A stretch of 64,000 nt of DNA. Origin: JACPNO01 sp963825405. GTDB taxonomy: Bacteria; Acidobacteriota; Terriglobia; Bryobacterales; Bryobacteraceae. The stretch is from assembly GCA_963825405.1 (NCBI GenBank), contig CAWGTB010000006.1, positions 310,001-374,000 of the forward strand, written 5' to 3'. A program made the translations under genes and the position numbers. This document shows positions 55,906 through 64,000 of this stretch, one piece after another. The number at the start of each line of letters is the position of its first letter. The stretch's first letter is position 1. The notes beneath the pieces were generated by a model, which saw only the letters and a list, made by a program, of their open reading frames with translations, did not search any database and had not been told where the DNA came from.

Positions 55906-58734
55906 TTATTCAAGCGGTCTGGTTGGCCTCATGATCGACCCCCGGTAATGCTCCAGGATCGACACGGGCGAGCCAAACCGCCAGGTCCTAACGCCGAACG
56001 AAGAGAGCGTAACTACGCTGTCGCCGTCCGTCGAGAACGCCACTTGCTGTATCTTGGGCTGGTCGGTAAACGCGAGCAGTTCGTTTCCAGTGAGATCCCA
56101 CAACCTCGCCCTGCCATCGTCGGAACCAGTGAGTACACGCATGCCGTCCCGCGACATAGTTACGCTTGTGACGGGCGCCACGTGCGGAAGTTCCGCGAGA
56201 AGCCGACCCTCCAGCGTCCAGACACGAACTACGCGATCGAGGGCACTCGTCACTACCATGCCTGAGGGCGCAAGTTCCGCCGCCATCAGTTCCTCGGGAT
56301 GTTTCAGTTGAGAAAGCGGACGGCCAGTAGCAGCGTCGAGCACCCACACTATTCTGCCCGTCGTCATCGCAACCAGACGGCGCCCATCAGGCGTGAACGC
56401 AACTTTTTGCAAGTTGTCTCCGGTGGCATGCTCCCAGATTAACTTCCCCGACTGGTTCCATAACCGCACGGAGCGATTCGAGGCCCCAGTCGCGAGCCAC
56501 CGGCCGTCGGGTGAAAATGCCGCGCAATACACCTCAGCCTTGTGATCCAGCACAGCCATCCGGTTGCCCGAGGTGTTCCAGATCGCCGCAGTGCCATCTG
56601 CGGAACTGGTTACGATCTGCTGGTCATCCGGAGCAAATGCTGCGTGATTGACGATGTCGGAATGCCGCAGTTCCTTCAAGAGGACGCCTCCCTGGGACCA
56701 CAGGCGGGCGGCGTTGTCCCGTCCAACCGTCATGAGCATCCGCCGATCGTGGGAAAGGCCGGCCCATTTCCCGGGCGCGCCATGCGCCACAGCCAGCGTG
56801 ACTTGACCGCCTTCATCCCATACTTTGGCACTCCCGTCAAACGAGGTCGTGACGATGGCGCCGCCCGTCGATGCCAGGTCGAAGCCAGTGAATCCGGATG
56901 GCTGCCGGATCTCGGAACGAGCGGCTCCGTCCGTCTCCCAGAGTAGTGCCGAGTCACTGCCGGTTGTGACGAAATATTGTCCCTCGGCCGACGCGGATAA
57001 CAGGTTTCCTGGAATGGTGCGGATCAGCCGACCGCTGTCGAAGTCCCAGACTTGCGTGACATCGTGAGCCGAGACCACCAGGTTTTTTCCTCCGCGCGAG
57101 AAGCGGACAGCCCCACCCTCCGAGCCGCCAAGCCAGCTGTAAAACCTCTGCTTCGAAGCCGCCAGCGCGAGCTGCTGGGCCGATACCGGGTTGTCCTCAT
57201 CCTCGAATGTACGGATAACCCGTCCCGTGTAGTCGAGCGCCCGGACAGTGCCATCCCTCAGCAGCACTCCGATATGTTCGCCCGTGGGAGAAATCGCCGC
57301 GGCGATCGCTTTGTGCTCGAGCACCACCTGGCTCGTCCCGCGATCGGCGCCAAGCAATGTAAGCTTTCCCTCTCGCGTGGCGGTCAGTAGTTTTGATCCG
57401 TCACTCGAGAACTGGATTGACGTCACCCGCCCTTGGTCATGTAAAAGAGCGATGACCGAGCTGTCGGTGTTCCAAAGGTGCAACTCGCCGCGATCCGTTC
57501 CAGCAGCGATTTTTGAACCATCAGGCGAGACAGCGAAACGTACTACGCTCCCGGTGGTCCGGTATTCGTTCAGAAACTGACCGGTGCGGTTGTAACGCCG
57601 GATGGGCTCCGCATTTGCCACCGTGACCAGAGACAGACTGTCCGGCGAGAACCAGGCTCGGTCTTCCAACGAGGCCAGCGGCAACTCCAATTGGTTCGAC
57701 CCTGTCATGGATAATACGTGGACACCGGCAATGACATACAAAGCACCGCTACCATCCGGCGCGATGTCCACATGATCGCCGGAGGTTGCGCCCGTCCCCA
57801 CTGAAAAAATCTGCGACCCGTCGGTCTTCCACATCTTCACCCCCACGCCAGTGGTGAACGCGTATTTGCCGTCACGCGAGATTGACGCGGCGAAAACTTC
57901 CGAGCCATGATCGAACGTGGTATGCAAGCCGGACCTTGCGAAGTCGTAAAGCGCTTTCTGGGATATCCAAGTCGGGTCGAGTGCCCACGCATCGGCTGCA
58001 CGCCAGAATGCTGGCGGTGCTCGCCGTTGCTCAAGCGCCAGGGTCGATTGTGTCGCCGACAACTGTGCCTGCGCATGGTTTCTTTCGACGCGTGCTGTGT
58101 CCCGCTGGCGGCGGGCCTCCACACTTTGCCACAGGAAACCGGCAGCCAGAACGGCGATCGACACAAGTGCGCCGATCATAACTATCATGCGACGCCGGAA
58201 AAGCTGAACCTCCAGCCCCAGCAGTTCTTCCTTCGACTTACCGTGAATGGGCGCAGCCAGTGTCGCGATGGCCGCTTGCGAGTCTGCCCGCCTGTGCCCG
58301 CGTAACTCCGTGGCGCGCAAATCGAGCAAGAGCGGCTCCTCAGAAAACACGCCAAACATCGCCGGTGGAATGGCGGACGAAGCCGCTGAGTCGAAATCGC
58401 GCCGGGCCTCGTCCCATTGGTAGTTCCCGCTGGTTACGACGAGCAGAAGCGTGTTCTTCGGCTTGGTCGCAATCCATTGCTTTACCTCCTGACCAACCCA
58501 TTTGGAGGCGGCCGCTTCGGGCGATGCCAGCAAGATGAAGAACCGCGAGCTGTCGAGGGCCTCTTGGATCACTCCCCACAAGCTAGGGGCGACGGAAAGA
58601 TCCGTTTCGTCGCGAAAGATACGCAAACGCCGCCGTCCCAGCCAGCGGCGGTTGAGATTCTCGAGCCCTTTCTGAAGCGTCGGCGCGGTTAACCGGTCCG
58701 CGCGGTGGCTGTACGAGATGAACGCATCGTACAC
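55906..58734 (-). CDS. TIR - transmembrane - WD40 protein
   Basis: 942 aa. The TIR domain (1-140) has YDAFISYSHRADRL, LRIFRDETDL, SSRFFILLASPEAAASKWVG and the candidate catalytic E83 (WVGQEVKQW). A single membrane helix at 184-203 (IVMIGALVSIAVLAAGFLW) is followed by a short coiled coil (204-238). From about 265 to the end there are about fourteen WD40 blades (ISRDGKYAFTTGVGVKMW, FSPDGRWLATGASNRSVRLW, MSRDGMRVLTGSDDGRARLW). The TIR should face the cytosol and the propeller the periplasm, since one helix separates them. TIR domains of this kind cleave NAD or act as scaffolds; the propeller is a plausible sensor. Co-transcribed with the secreted protein gene 9 bp upstream. Confidence 0.88.
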   Translation of the reverse strand: MYDAFISYSHRADRLTAPTLQKGLENLNRRWLGRRRLRIFRDETDLSVAPSLWGVIQEALDSSRFFILLASPEAAASKWVGQEVKQWIATKPKNTLLLVVTSGNYQWDEARRDFDSAASSAIPPAMFGVFSEEPLLLDLRATELRGHRRADSQAAIATLAAPIHGKSKEELLGLEVQLFRRRMIVMIGALVSIAVLAAGFLWQSVEARRQRDTARVERNHAQAQLSATQSTLALEQRRAPPAFWRAADAWALDPTWISQKALYDFARSGLHTTFDHGSEVFAASISRDGKYAFTTGVGVKMWKTDGSQIFSVGTGATSGDHVDIAPDGSGALYVIAGVHVLSMTGSNQLELPLASLEDRAWFSPDSLSLVTVANAEPIRRYNRTGQFLNEYRTTGSVVRFAVSPDGSKIAAGTDRGELHLWNTDSSVIALLHDQGRVTSIQFSSDGSKLLTATREGKLTLLGADRGTSQVVLEHKAIAAAISPTGEHIGVLLRDGTVRALDYTGRVIRTFEDEDNPVSAQQLALAASKQRFYSWLGGSEGGAVRFSRGGKNLVVSAHDVTQVWDFDSGRLIRTIPGNLLSASAEGQYFVTTGSDSALLWETDGAARSEIRQPSGFTGFDLASTGGAIVTTSFDGSAKVWDEGGQVTLAVAHGAPGKWAGLSHDRRMLMTVGRDNAARLWSQGGVLLKELRHSDIVNHAAFAPDDQQIVTSSADGTAAIWNTSGNRMAVLDHKAEVYCAAFSPDGRWLATGASNRSVRLWNQSGKLIWEHATGDNLQKVAFTPDGRRLVAMTTGRIVWVLDAATGRPLSQLKHPEELMAAELAPSGMVVTSALDRVVRVWTLEGRLLAELPHVAPVTSVTMSRDGMRVLTGSDDGRARLWDLTGNELLAFTDQPKIQQVAFSTDGDSVVTLSSFGVRTWRFGSPVSILEHYRGSIMRPTRPLE

Positions 58735-58743
58735 GGGCGGCCC

Positions 58744-59346
58744 TTATCGAAACCGAAGCACAGTGAAGACACTTCCTAGTTCCTGCAAAGCTGCGTTGGA
58801 TCCCTGGTTGTTGAACAGGTAGAACATGAATGCACCGGCGCGTTTCCGATAGATATATACGACCATGCACCTATCGAAGCCCCTGGCAAACTCGTTCTTG
58901 GGAATGACCAGCGCGGAGGAACCCCACTCAGCATTGAAATCGCTTTGTACGTCCTTGGCTTCGAATGCGGCCGAGTTCAAGATACCGTTGTCGCGCGCAA
59001 TGTTCAGTATGGTGGCCGTGAAAATAGCACGAGCGGCCAGTTCAGGCGCCACAGAGCCACCCTTAGGCGAGGGATCATACCTCCGGATTGCATAGCGAAT
59101 CTCCAACGGCAACTTCTTCGAAGTTACGGCCAACTCGTAGTTCATATGCGGATTGGAGCGGATCTGAGTGGTGGCGTAATCTTTAAGAGCCGTGTCCCGA
59201 AAAGTAAGCCCGTTCTCGTTGAGTGAGTTCACAAACTCCGCGCCAACGGCAATCTGTGCGTGACCCGCGGTGGGAACGCACGAGAAAGCCAGACAGAGAA
59301 AGGCGGGAGTGCCGCGAAGGGGACTCGAACGCCCAATCCACTTCAT
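58744..59346 (-). CDS. secreted protein of unknown function, partner of the TIR-WD40 gene
   Basis: 200 aa from ATG 59346, which has an excellent Shine-Dalgarno (AAGGAGGTG) and gives a signal peptide (MKWIGRSSPLRGTPAFLCLA, cleavage near GHAQ). The mature part has LTFRDTALKDYATTQIRSNP, SKKLPLEIRYAIRRYDP, WGSSALVIPKNEFARGFDR and the end ALQELGSVFTVLRFR. No family recognised. The stop is 9 bp before the TIR-WD40 start, so the two are one operon. A periplasmic ligand or brake for the propeller is a reasonable guess, without direct evidence. Confidence 0.65.
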   Translation of the reverse strand: MKWIGRSSPLRGTPAFLCLAFSCVPTAGHAQIAVGAEFVNSLNENGLTFRDTALKDYATTQIRSNPHMNYELAVTSKKLPLEIRYAIRRYDPSPKGGSVAPELAARAIFTATILNIARDNGILNSAAFEAKDVQSDFNAEWGSSALVIPKNEFARGFDRCMVVYIYRKRAGAFMFYLFNNQGSNAALQELGSVFTVLRFR

Positions 59347-59603
59347 AGGAAACACCTCCTTGTGCCTATAAAGTCTATCGTGGGCGGCCATATCAAACAA
59401 CGCCTACACGCACCTTGGTGAGCCGTTTGGTCAGCGACCGCACTGGTGATCTGCGCTGTTGAGGGGCACTGTTAACTCCAGGCCTTCCTTAAGAAGATGA
59501 CCGTTTCGATTGCTCCCACCGACGATCTATCCAAAACTGCTGACGATTCCCCGGCTGGTGCCCCGTACCGCCGCGAGATCGGGGAGGCGGACGGCAATGG
59601 TGA

Positions 59604-61283
59604 TCACTCTGGCAAGACGGGCAATAGAATTCGCGACGCGGCGGATCCGCTATGATGCACGGACTGGACAGAAATCTGCCGGTGTGTTCCCGCTGGGCCT
59701 TCGCCCGAATGGAGGTTACGGTCGAACATTGGAAACGCGCTACCTGCTACTTCGAGGCGCACGGCGTGGCCCGGCAGGAAGACCGCGGCGGTATGGCCCA
59801 GATTCACGGTGAGATGGTACTGGCTGCCGGGCTCCAAAAGAGCGGGATACTTCATTGGATCGCGGGCGCTGGAACGCAAGATACCTTCCGCCAGCCCGCG
59901 TGCGGTCCCATCGGGAGCCACGTCAATCAGTTTGACTGCCCAGTCCGCATCGGGTGCATTTACGGTGACCCATAGGTCCGCCACCACCGTTCCGGCGATC
60001 GAGAGCGGCGCGGTTCGAACCGCCGAGGTATAGACCAGAACATCCTGCCGATCCTCAATCGCGCGGCGATCCACGGGACGCCAAGGCGTCGAGCGGGAAG
60101 GCCGGGGCGCATCGGCGGGCTCTGAAGGCGTCGGTTGGTCGGGATCCGATTGGAAGCGGTCGGCAGGCTCCGCCCCGGGCGTCACGCGAGTCAGTCGGCC
60201 ATCGCCGCCGCGGGTATTGGATTTTCCTGTGGAGTGCAAATAAAACGCCGTGCCGACTGCTTCGGGAGGCGGCCAGGCAGTGGCCGTGCGCCATACGTTA
60301 TCGCCCATCAGGAAATAGCGCACCGCGGGGAACGGCGTCACGCCTTTCGCAGTCTTCAGAAAGTGATCGAACCATTGCAGATTCTCTCCGGCGATATCGA
60401 GCTTGGCGTGCGGTCCGAAGTCAACTCCGGCCAAGACTTGATTGCCGATCGTGCTGTGATCCCAGGGACCGAGGATTAATTGCTTTTTCCCGGTATTGGG
60501 CAAGCGCAGGAAGTTCTCCACCGTTTCGCCGCAGAACAAGTCGTAGTAGCCGACAATGTTCTGCGCCGCCAGGTCTAACTTCTCTAATTCCGGCGTTGAT
60601 TCCAGCCGCCGCCAGTAGCCGTCGGGCCGGTTGTGCATGACTACGCCTTTCAGCCATGGCATCGTCCAGCCGATTGCCTCATCGAGCGTAGCGAGTGGCA
60701 GGTGATAGTGAAGCTCCGTCAGATCTTCGGGCGCAGTGATCCCGGCCGGAGGTGGATTGATGGCCACGCCCGCCCCGGCCGTGAGCGCCAGACGAAGCGC
60801 GCCGCCCTGATACATCGTGTGATAGAAACTGCTGGGCGCAGCAGTGGGAGCGATGGCGAGCAAGCCATAAGCGCGATCGGCCGCCGCCACCCACTGCACT
60901 GCGCCCGGGTGCGAGGAACCCCACATCCCCACTTTGCCGTTGGACCAGGGCTGGTGCACAATCCAATCCAACGTGTCAAAGCCGTCCTGATCGTCGTTGT
61001 TGAAATGGACATAGCTGCCTTCCGATGCAAATGCACCGCGCGTGTCTTGAACCACCACGACATAATCCGCGGCCGCAAAACGCTCTGCCGTGGCTCTTGG
61101 CCCGCGCTTGTTGTATGGTGTGCGCATGAGCAGGACGGGCTTTTTTTCGCCCGCCGCCGCGCCATAAACATCAGTGGACAGGTGGATGCCATCGCGCATG
61201 GCGACGGGATAGACTTGCGGTTCTGCCGCCGTCAGAGCTTGGCTCGCGGCCACGAGCAAAATCAGCAACGAGGGCAATTTCAT
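59604..61283 (-). CDS. CocE/NonD-family (X-Pro dipeptidyl-peptidase type) hydrolase
   Basis: 559 aa from ATG 61283, which gives a signal peptide (MKLPSLLILLVAASQALTA). Alpha/beta-hydrolase with nucleophile Ser in GMWGSSHPG, the strand VVVVQDTRGAFASEG, the active-site histidine region LILGPWDHSTIGNQV and the C-terminal jelly-roll (SIAGTVVADLWVTVNAPDAD, LPGHAVRLEVAGSAFPMFD). The family cleaves esters, acylated antibiotics or X-Pro peptides; substrate unknown. Its ATG overlaps the stop of an upstream reading frame (ATGA) that survives only as a 56-residue tail. Confidence 0.86.
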   Translation of the reverse strand: MKLPSLLILLVAASQALTAAEPQVYPVAMRDGIHLSTDVYGAAAGEKKPVLLMRTPYNKRGPRATAERFAAADYVVVVQDTRGAFASEGSYVHFNNDDQDGFDTLDWIVHQPWSNGKVGMWGSSHPGAVQWVAAADRAYGLLAIAPTAAPSSFYHTMYQGGALRLALTAGAGVAINPPPAGITAPEDLTELHYHLPLATLDEAIGWTMPWLKGVVMHNRPDGYWRRLESTPELEKLDLAAQNIVGYYDLFCGETVENFLRLPNTGKKQLILGPWDHSTIGNQVLAGVDFGPHAKLDIAGENLQWFDHFLKTAKGVTPFPAVRYFLMGDNVWRTATAWPPPEAVGTAFYLHSTGKSNTRGGDGRLTRVTPGAEPADRFQSDPDQPTPSEPADAPRPSRSTPWRPVDRRAIEDRQDVLVYTSAVRTAPLSIAGTVVADLWVTVNAPDADWAVKLIDVAPDGTARGLAEGILRSSARDPMKYPALLEPGSQYHLTVNLGHTAAVFLPGHAVRLEVAGSAFPMFDRNLHSGEGPAGTHRQISVQSVHHSGSAASRILLPVLPE

Positions 61284-61450
61284 GAGTGGGGCTGGCCTCC
61301 GAGCGGCATCAGACCTTTGGTCCTGATCCATCCGTATCGAGTGTAGCTCGGCTCGCGTCCCATGGCAGCGTACTTCGACATGTTGTCGGTTGTGAATCCC
61401 GGCTGCTCCATAATTTTCTTAGACTCGCCCAGCATGCGCTTCGGGTAGGT
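61280..61450 (-). pseudogene. decapitated gene: C-terminal 56 residues coupled to the CocE gene
   Basis: In one frame the minus strand reads TYPKRMLGESKKIMEQPGFT, then MSKYAAMGREPSYTRYGWIR, then TKGLMPLGGQPHS and TGA. The TGA overlaps the CocE ATG in the ATGA arrangement typical of coupled operon genes. Upstream of 61450 the protein-like sequence stops abruptly where the tRNA-Asn remnant begins. Reads as the tail of a lost upstream operon partner. Family not recognised. A short gene from ATG 61435 (51 aa) is possible. Confidence 0.5.
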
Positions 61451-61480
61451 CTCGAACCTACAACCCTTCGGTTAACAGCC
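61441..61480 (-). pseudogene. tRNA-Asn(GUU) remnant, anticodon loop to T arm
   Basis: The minus strand runs GGCTGTTAACCGAAGGG then TTGTAGGTTCGAGACCTAC then CCGA. It matches the bacterial tRNA-Asn consensus that I remember for 40 nt with one mismatch: anticodon loop CTGTTAA, T stem GTAGG/CCTAC, loop TTCGAGA. The 5' half (acceptor, D arm, 5' anticodon stem) is absent: upstream is GCGCGAGGCGCGCCT, and the 3' acceptor strand is altered. It is therefore not a functional tRNA but a 3'-half remnant, as left at tRNA integration sites. Confidence 0.6.
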
Positions 61481-61483
61481 AGG

Positions 61484-61963
61484 CGCGCCTCGCGCTCCTC
61501 GCGACTACTGGCAGCTGTCGTTGCCACACAAGAGCACGTTTCGTTCGCGTTTCAGGAAGGGGGCTAGTCTAGCAATGGCAATCGCGGCGTCGTGCTGGCT
61601 CACATTGCCGGCACCCGCGGGACAGTCTCCCTGACGTCCAACGTACCGATCTTCGGGTTGGGTATCCGCGCCAATGGTAGCGTTCACCTCGCTGAGAGTG
61701 ATTACCAAATGAGCCAAACGCCGCAGTCTCGCATGGCTGCGAGTTGCACAGCGGGTCGATGATGCGTTCCCCTTAGGGATCGCCGGTCGCCAGAGGTTCA
61801 ATTCTCACCAGCGGACTGAGAAACGGCGTTAAAGGAGAATGCCCACGCTTCTCCAAGCGGACGTCTGGACAATCAGCGTGCGAGAATGATTTCTTAGTCT
61901 CAATCCGGACAGGCTCGAACGCCGTGTAGCAGAAGCCAAGTACCGGAGAAAGCGAGAATCTCC
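61484..61963. other. non-conserved region beside the tRNA remnant
   Basis: 480 bp with no recognisable gene. A minus-strand frame (61505-61801) reads LRRLAHLVITLSEVNATIG but matches no family I know. A hairpin GCG-T-TCCC-CTTA-GGGA-T-CGC lies near 61764-61783, without a T tract. The promoter of the M28 peptidase gene should lie near its right end. Confidence 0.3.
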
Positions 61964-63640
61964 ATGAATCTACTCCGCTTCAGGCAGGCTGCCCCGATGG
62001 TCACGGCCCTCTTCCTCATCCCGGCTTCCTTCGCGCAGGCACCAGGAGGCGACAAAGTCGATCTGGACGCCCTGGCCCAGATCAAGACCGAGGCCTTCCA
62101 GCACTCGCAAGTGATGGAAAACCTCTTTTGGATGTCCGAGGTGTATGGTCCGCGCGTCACCAATAGCCGCAATCACAAACTCGCCGCCGAATGGGCTATG
62201 AAGCAGATGCAGGAGTGGGGACTTAAGAACGTCCACCTGGAAAAGTGGCCCTTCGGCTATGGGTGGCAGATCAAGCATTTCTACGCCGCGATGGAGACGC
62301 CGGTCTATGTTGCGTTTACCGGGTTCCCGCTGGCATGGACGCCTGGAACGAACGGCCCGATCACGGTCGAGCCGGTGTGGGCGCCCATCCACTCGAAAGC
62401 AGATTTCGCGAAATACCATGGCAAGCTGAAGGGCAAGGCGCTGCTGATGTTTGATCCGGCTCCACTCACGCTCCACACGCGGGCGGACGCGCAGCCTTCC
62501 CCAACGGATGAAGAAATTCTGGCACGCGGAGACCCGCGCGCGGGCCGTGGTGGCGGGGGCGGAGCAGCAGCCGGCGCTGCAGCCAATCGCGACCCCAGCG
62601 GGCGGGGTCGCCCCGGTGAAGGCGAGTGGGAGTACACGCCGACTTCGCTTGCCCTGGCCAATGCCAAGAACGGGGTCCTGCGCAACGAGGTCAACGCCTT
62701 CCTGAAGGAAGAGGGTGTGGCCATTTCCATCACGCCGGGTTACAACGGAGACGGCGGTACGATCTTTTCCACGTATGGTGGGTCGGAGAATCCCAAGGAT
62801 CCAATTCCGCCTCCGATCGTCGCCATTGGGGCAGAGCAGTATAACCGCCTCGTCCGCCTGGTGCAGCACGGTATCACGCCGAAGCTGAACTTCGATATCG
62901 CTGTCGATTATCAGAAGGAAGACCAGAACGCATTCAATGTCATCGGCGAGATTCCGGGGACCACCAAACCGGACGAAGTCGTCATGCTCGGCGGTCACTT
63001 TGACAGCTGGCAGGGCGGCACCGGCGCCACGGATAACGGCACGGGATCCTCAGTGGCGATGGAGGCGATGCGCATTTTGGCTACTTTGCACAAGCCCATG
63101 GCGCGCACGGTTCGGGTTGCCCTGTGGGGCGGCGAAGAGGAGGGCGTCTATGGCTCAATCGCCTACGTGCAGCAGCACTTCGCTCAACGCACAACGATGG
63201 TGAAGACTCCCGAGTACGACAAGCTGGATGTGTACTTTAACGACGACGGCGGCTCCGGCCGCTTCCGCGGAGTGTCGGCGGGGGGTAGTCCGCAGATGGC
63301 GGCCATCTTCAAGTCCTGGATTGAGCCCATCAAGGACCAGCATATCGTTGCTGTTTCTGGCGGGGATCAGTTCAGACCCACCACGAGCCCTGGTGGGACG
63401 GACTCGTCCGCCTTTTCGTGGATTGGCCTGAACGGCATCGGTTTCATGCAGGATGGGTTGGAGTACGGTACCCGTACCCACCACTCCAACGCGGACACCT
63501 ATGACCGCGTGCAGAAGGACGATGTGATGCAGGGTTCCATGATCGAAGCATGGTTTGCCTACAACGCAGCCACCCGTGCAGAGATGCTCCCGCGCATCCC
63601 AACCCCGGCCCCTGACCCCGATGCGAAGAGCCACGATTAG
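61964..63640 (+). CDS. secreted M28-family zinc peptidase
   Basis: 558 aa with a signal peptide (to about FAQ). A PA-like insert at about 115-300 contains a low-complexity Gly/Ala stretch (RAGRGGGGGAAAGAAA). M28 core: LGGHFDSWQGGTGATDNGTG with the first His and bridging Asp, the EE pair in VALWGGEEEGVYGS, Asp in YFNDDGGSGR and the last His in THHSNADTYDRV. Typical of secreted aminopeptidases/carboxypeptidases in Acidobacteria. GGAGAAAGCGAG upstream serves as Shine-Dalgarno. Confidence 0.9.
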   Translation: MNLLRFRQAAPMVTALFLIPASFAQAPGGDKVDLDALAQIKTEAFQHSQVMENLFWMSEVYGPRVTNSRNHKLAAEWAMKQMQEWGLKNVHLEKWPFGYGWQIKHFYAAMETPVYVAFTGFPLAWTPGTNGPITVEPVWAPIHSKADFAKYHGKLKGKALLMFDPAPLTLHTRADAQPSPTDEEILARGDPRAGRGGGGGAAAGAAANRDPSGRGRPGEGEWEYTPTSLALANAKNGVLRNEVNAFLKEEGVAISITPGYNGDGGTIFSTYGGSENPKDPIPPPIVAIGAEQYNRLVRLVQHGITPKLNFDIAVDYQKEDQNAFNVIGEIPGTTKPDEVVMLGGHFDSWQGGTGATDNGTGSSVAMEAMRILATLHKPMARTVRVALWGGEEEGVYGSIAYVQQHFAQRTTMVKTPEYDKLDVYFNDDGGSGRFRGVSAGGSPQMAAIFKSWIEPIKDQHIVAVSGGDQFRPTTSPGGTDSSAFSWIGLNGIGFMQDGLEYGTRTHHSNADTYDRVQKDDVMQGSMIEAWFAYNAATRAEMLPRIPTPAPDPDAKSHD

Positions 63641-63649
63641 TGCACAACT

Positions 63650-64000
63650 TTGCAGGCCAAAAGCACTTACATCGCCTTTTCATTATTGCTGACGTGCTGC
63701 CTGGCCCTCTCTTTGGCGAGCTGCCAGAGTTCCTCCTGGCATCTGGCGGCCAGCAAAAAGGGCGACACCGTCGAGCTTTGCCTGTCGAACGGAGACGAAT
63801 GCCCACAGGCCGGCGGCGTATCCCCCAGCTCGATTTCCGTTTATCGCTGGGACAACATGCACGACAACGAGCTCGTGTGGGACGCAGAGCCGAAAAATCC
63901 GATTACCGCTGGCAAGATAAGCGGCGTGGTCACCTACGGGGTGCCGCCTAAAGACTGGATCAACAAGCTGACGCCGCCCGCCCTGGTTTGCGGAAAGGCA
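63650..64000 (+). CDS. lipoprotein, partial at window end
   Basis: Open frame from TTG 63650 to the last base (117 codons visible). N-terminus LQAKSTYIAFSLLLTCCLAL followed by the lipobox LASC, so a lipid-anchored protein. The mature part is KGDTVELCLSNGDECPQAGG, VSPSSISVYRWD, GVVTYGVPPKDWINKL. An in-frame stop precedes the TTG by nine bases, so no ATG is possible. It starts 10 bp after the M28 stop and may be co-transcribed. Family not recognised. Confidence 0.6.
   Translation, partial: MQAKSTYIAFSLLLTCCLALSLASCQSSSWHLAASKKGDTVELCLSNGDECPQAGGVSPSSISVYRWDNMHDNELVWDAEPKNPITAGKISGVVTYGVPPKDWINKLTPPALVCGKA

Noticed and set aside
61760..61815. tRNA-like GGTTCAATTC and a hairpin on the plus strand
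   Set aside because: The T stem cannot form (only two pairs), no anticodon arm pairs, and no acceptor is found.
1..64000. CRISPR array, prophage, insertion sequence
   Set aside because: No regularly spaced repeats, no transposase or integrase motifs, and no terminal inverted repeats were seen in reading both strands.

Overview
The window looks like a chromosomal segment of a GC-rich Acidobacteriota, most likely near Solibacteraceae/Bryobacterales. The basis is gene content: a DUF1592 - DUF1552 - ankyrin - amidohydrolase cluster, a very large pro-kumamolisin protease with Ig/FN3/LamG-like tails, secreted TPR and PQQ-propeller proteins, and a broken copy of an acidobacterial surface-protein repeat. 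No rRNA, CRISPR array, complete tRNA, complete transposase or recognisable phage gene was seen.

Layout. (1) 0-5 kb: KimA-like K+ importer (minus, runs off the left edge), HD-GYP response regulator, and a short KdpD-like kinase overlapping a KdpE-like regulator; probably K+/osmotic signalling. (2) 5-13 kb: a QW-motif toroid protein, a small basic protein and the minus-strand DUF1592/DUF1552/ankyrin/amidohydrolase operon. (3) 13-16.4 kb: a scrapyard holding a TIR-like fragment, a quinone-oxidoreductase-like MDR gene whose last ~53 bp recur 1.4 kb downstream, a surface-protein fragment and an EXORDIUM-like secreted protein. (4) 16.4-29 kb: a surface-glycan/lipid-linked-sugar island with two polytopic GT-C-like proteins, a UbiA prenyltransferase, a lipoprotein, a GT2-GT4 fusion, two methyltransferases and a beta-propeller. 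(5) 29-35.4 kb: MarR regulator with a 16-bp palindrome, an LplT-PlsC-acyl-ACP synthetase fusion, then a sigma54 activator overlapping a DUF2238 membrane protein. (6) 35.6-52 kb: alpha-2-macroglobulin plus pbpC, a gluzincin-TPR protein, a PQQ propeller protein and the kumamolisin. (7) 53-59.4 kb: a candidate conflict/immunity locus: alpha/beta hydrolase-TPR and deoxyribosyltransferase-like-TPR genes (4-bp overlap), facing a TIR-TM-WD40 protein with a secreted partner. (8) 59.6-64 kb: CocE hydrolase, a junction carrying a 40-nt tRNA-Asn remnant and a decapitated gene, an M28 peptidase and a partial lipoprotein.

The most interesting locus is 53.2-59.3 kb. Two proteins share one C-terminal TPR-type module (related to the region called TRAFs-binding/DUF4071 in ASK-type kinases) but carry different N-terminal enzymes, next to a membrane TIR-WD40 receptor. 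This is the logic of paired-effector immune systems.

Data caveat: seven genes carry about 28 frameshifts, nearly all net +1 and mostly an extra base in a run of 2-5 identical bases, while the protein sequence stays well conserved across the changing frames. I treat these as probable sequence errors and annotate the whole genes.
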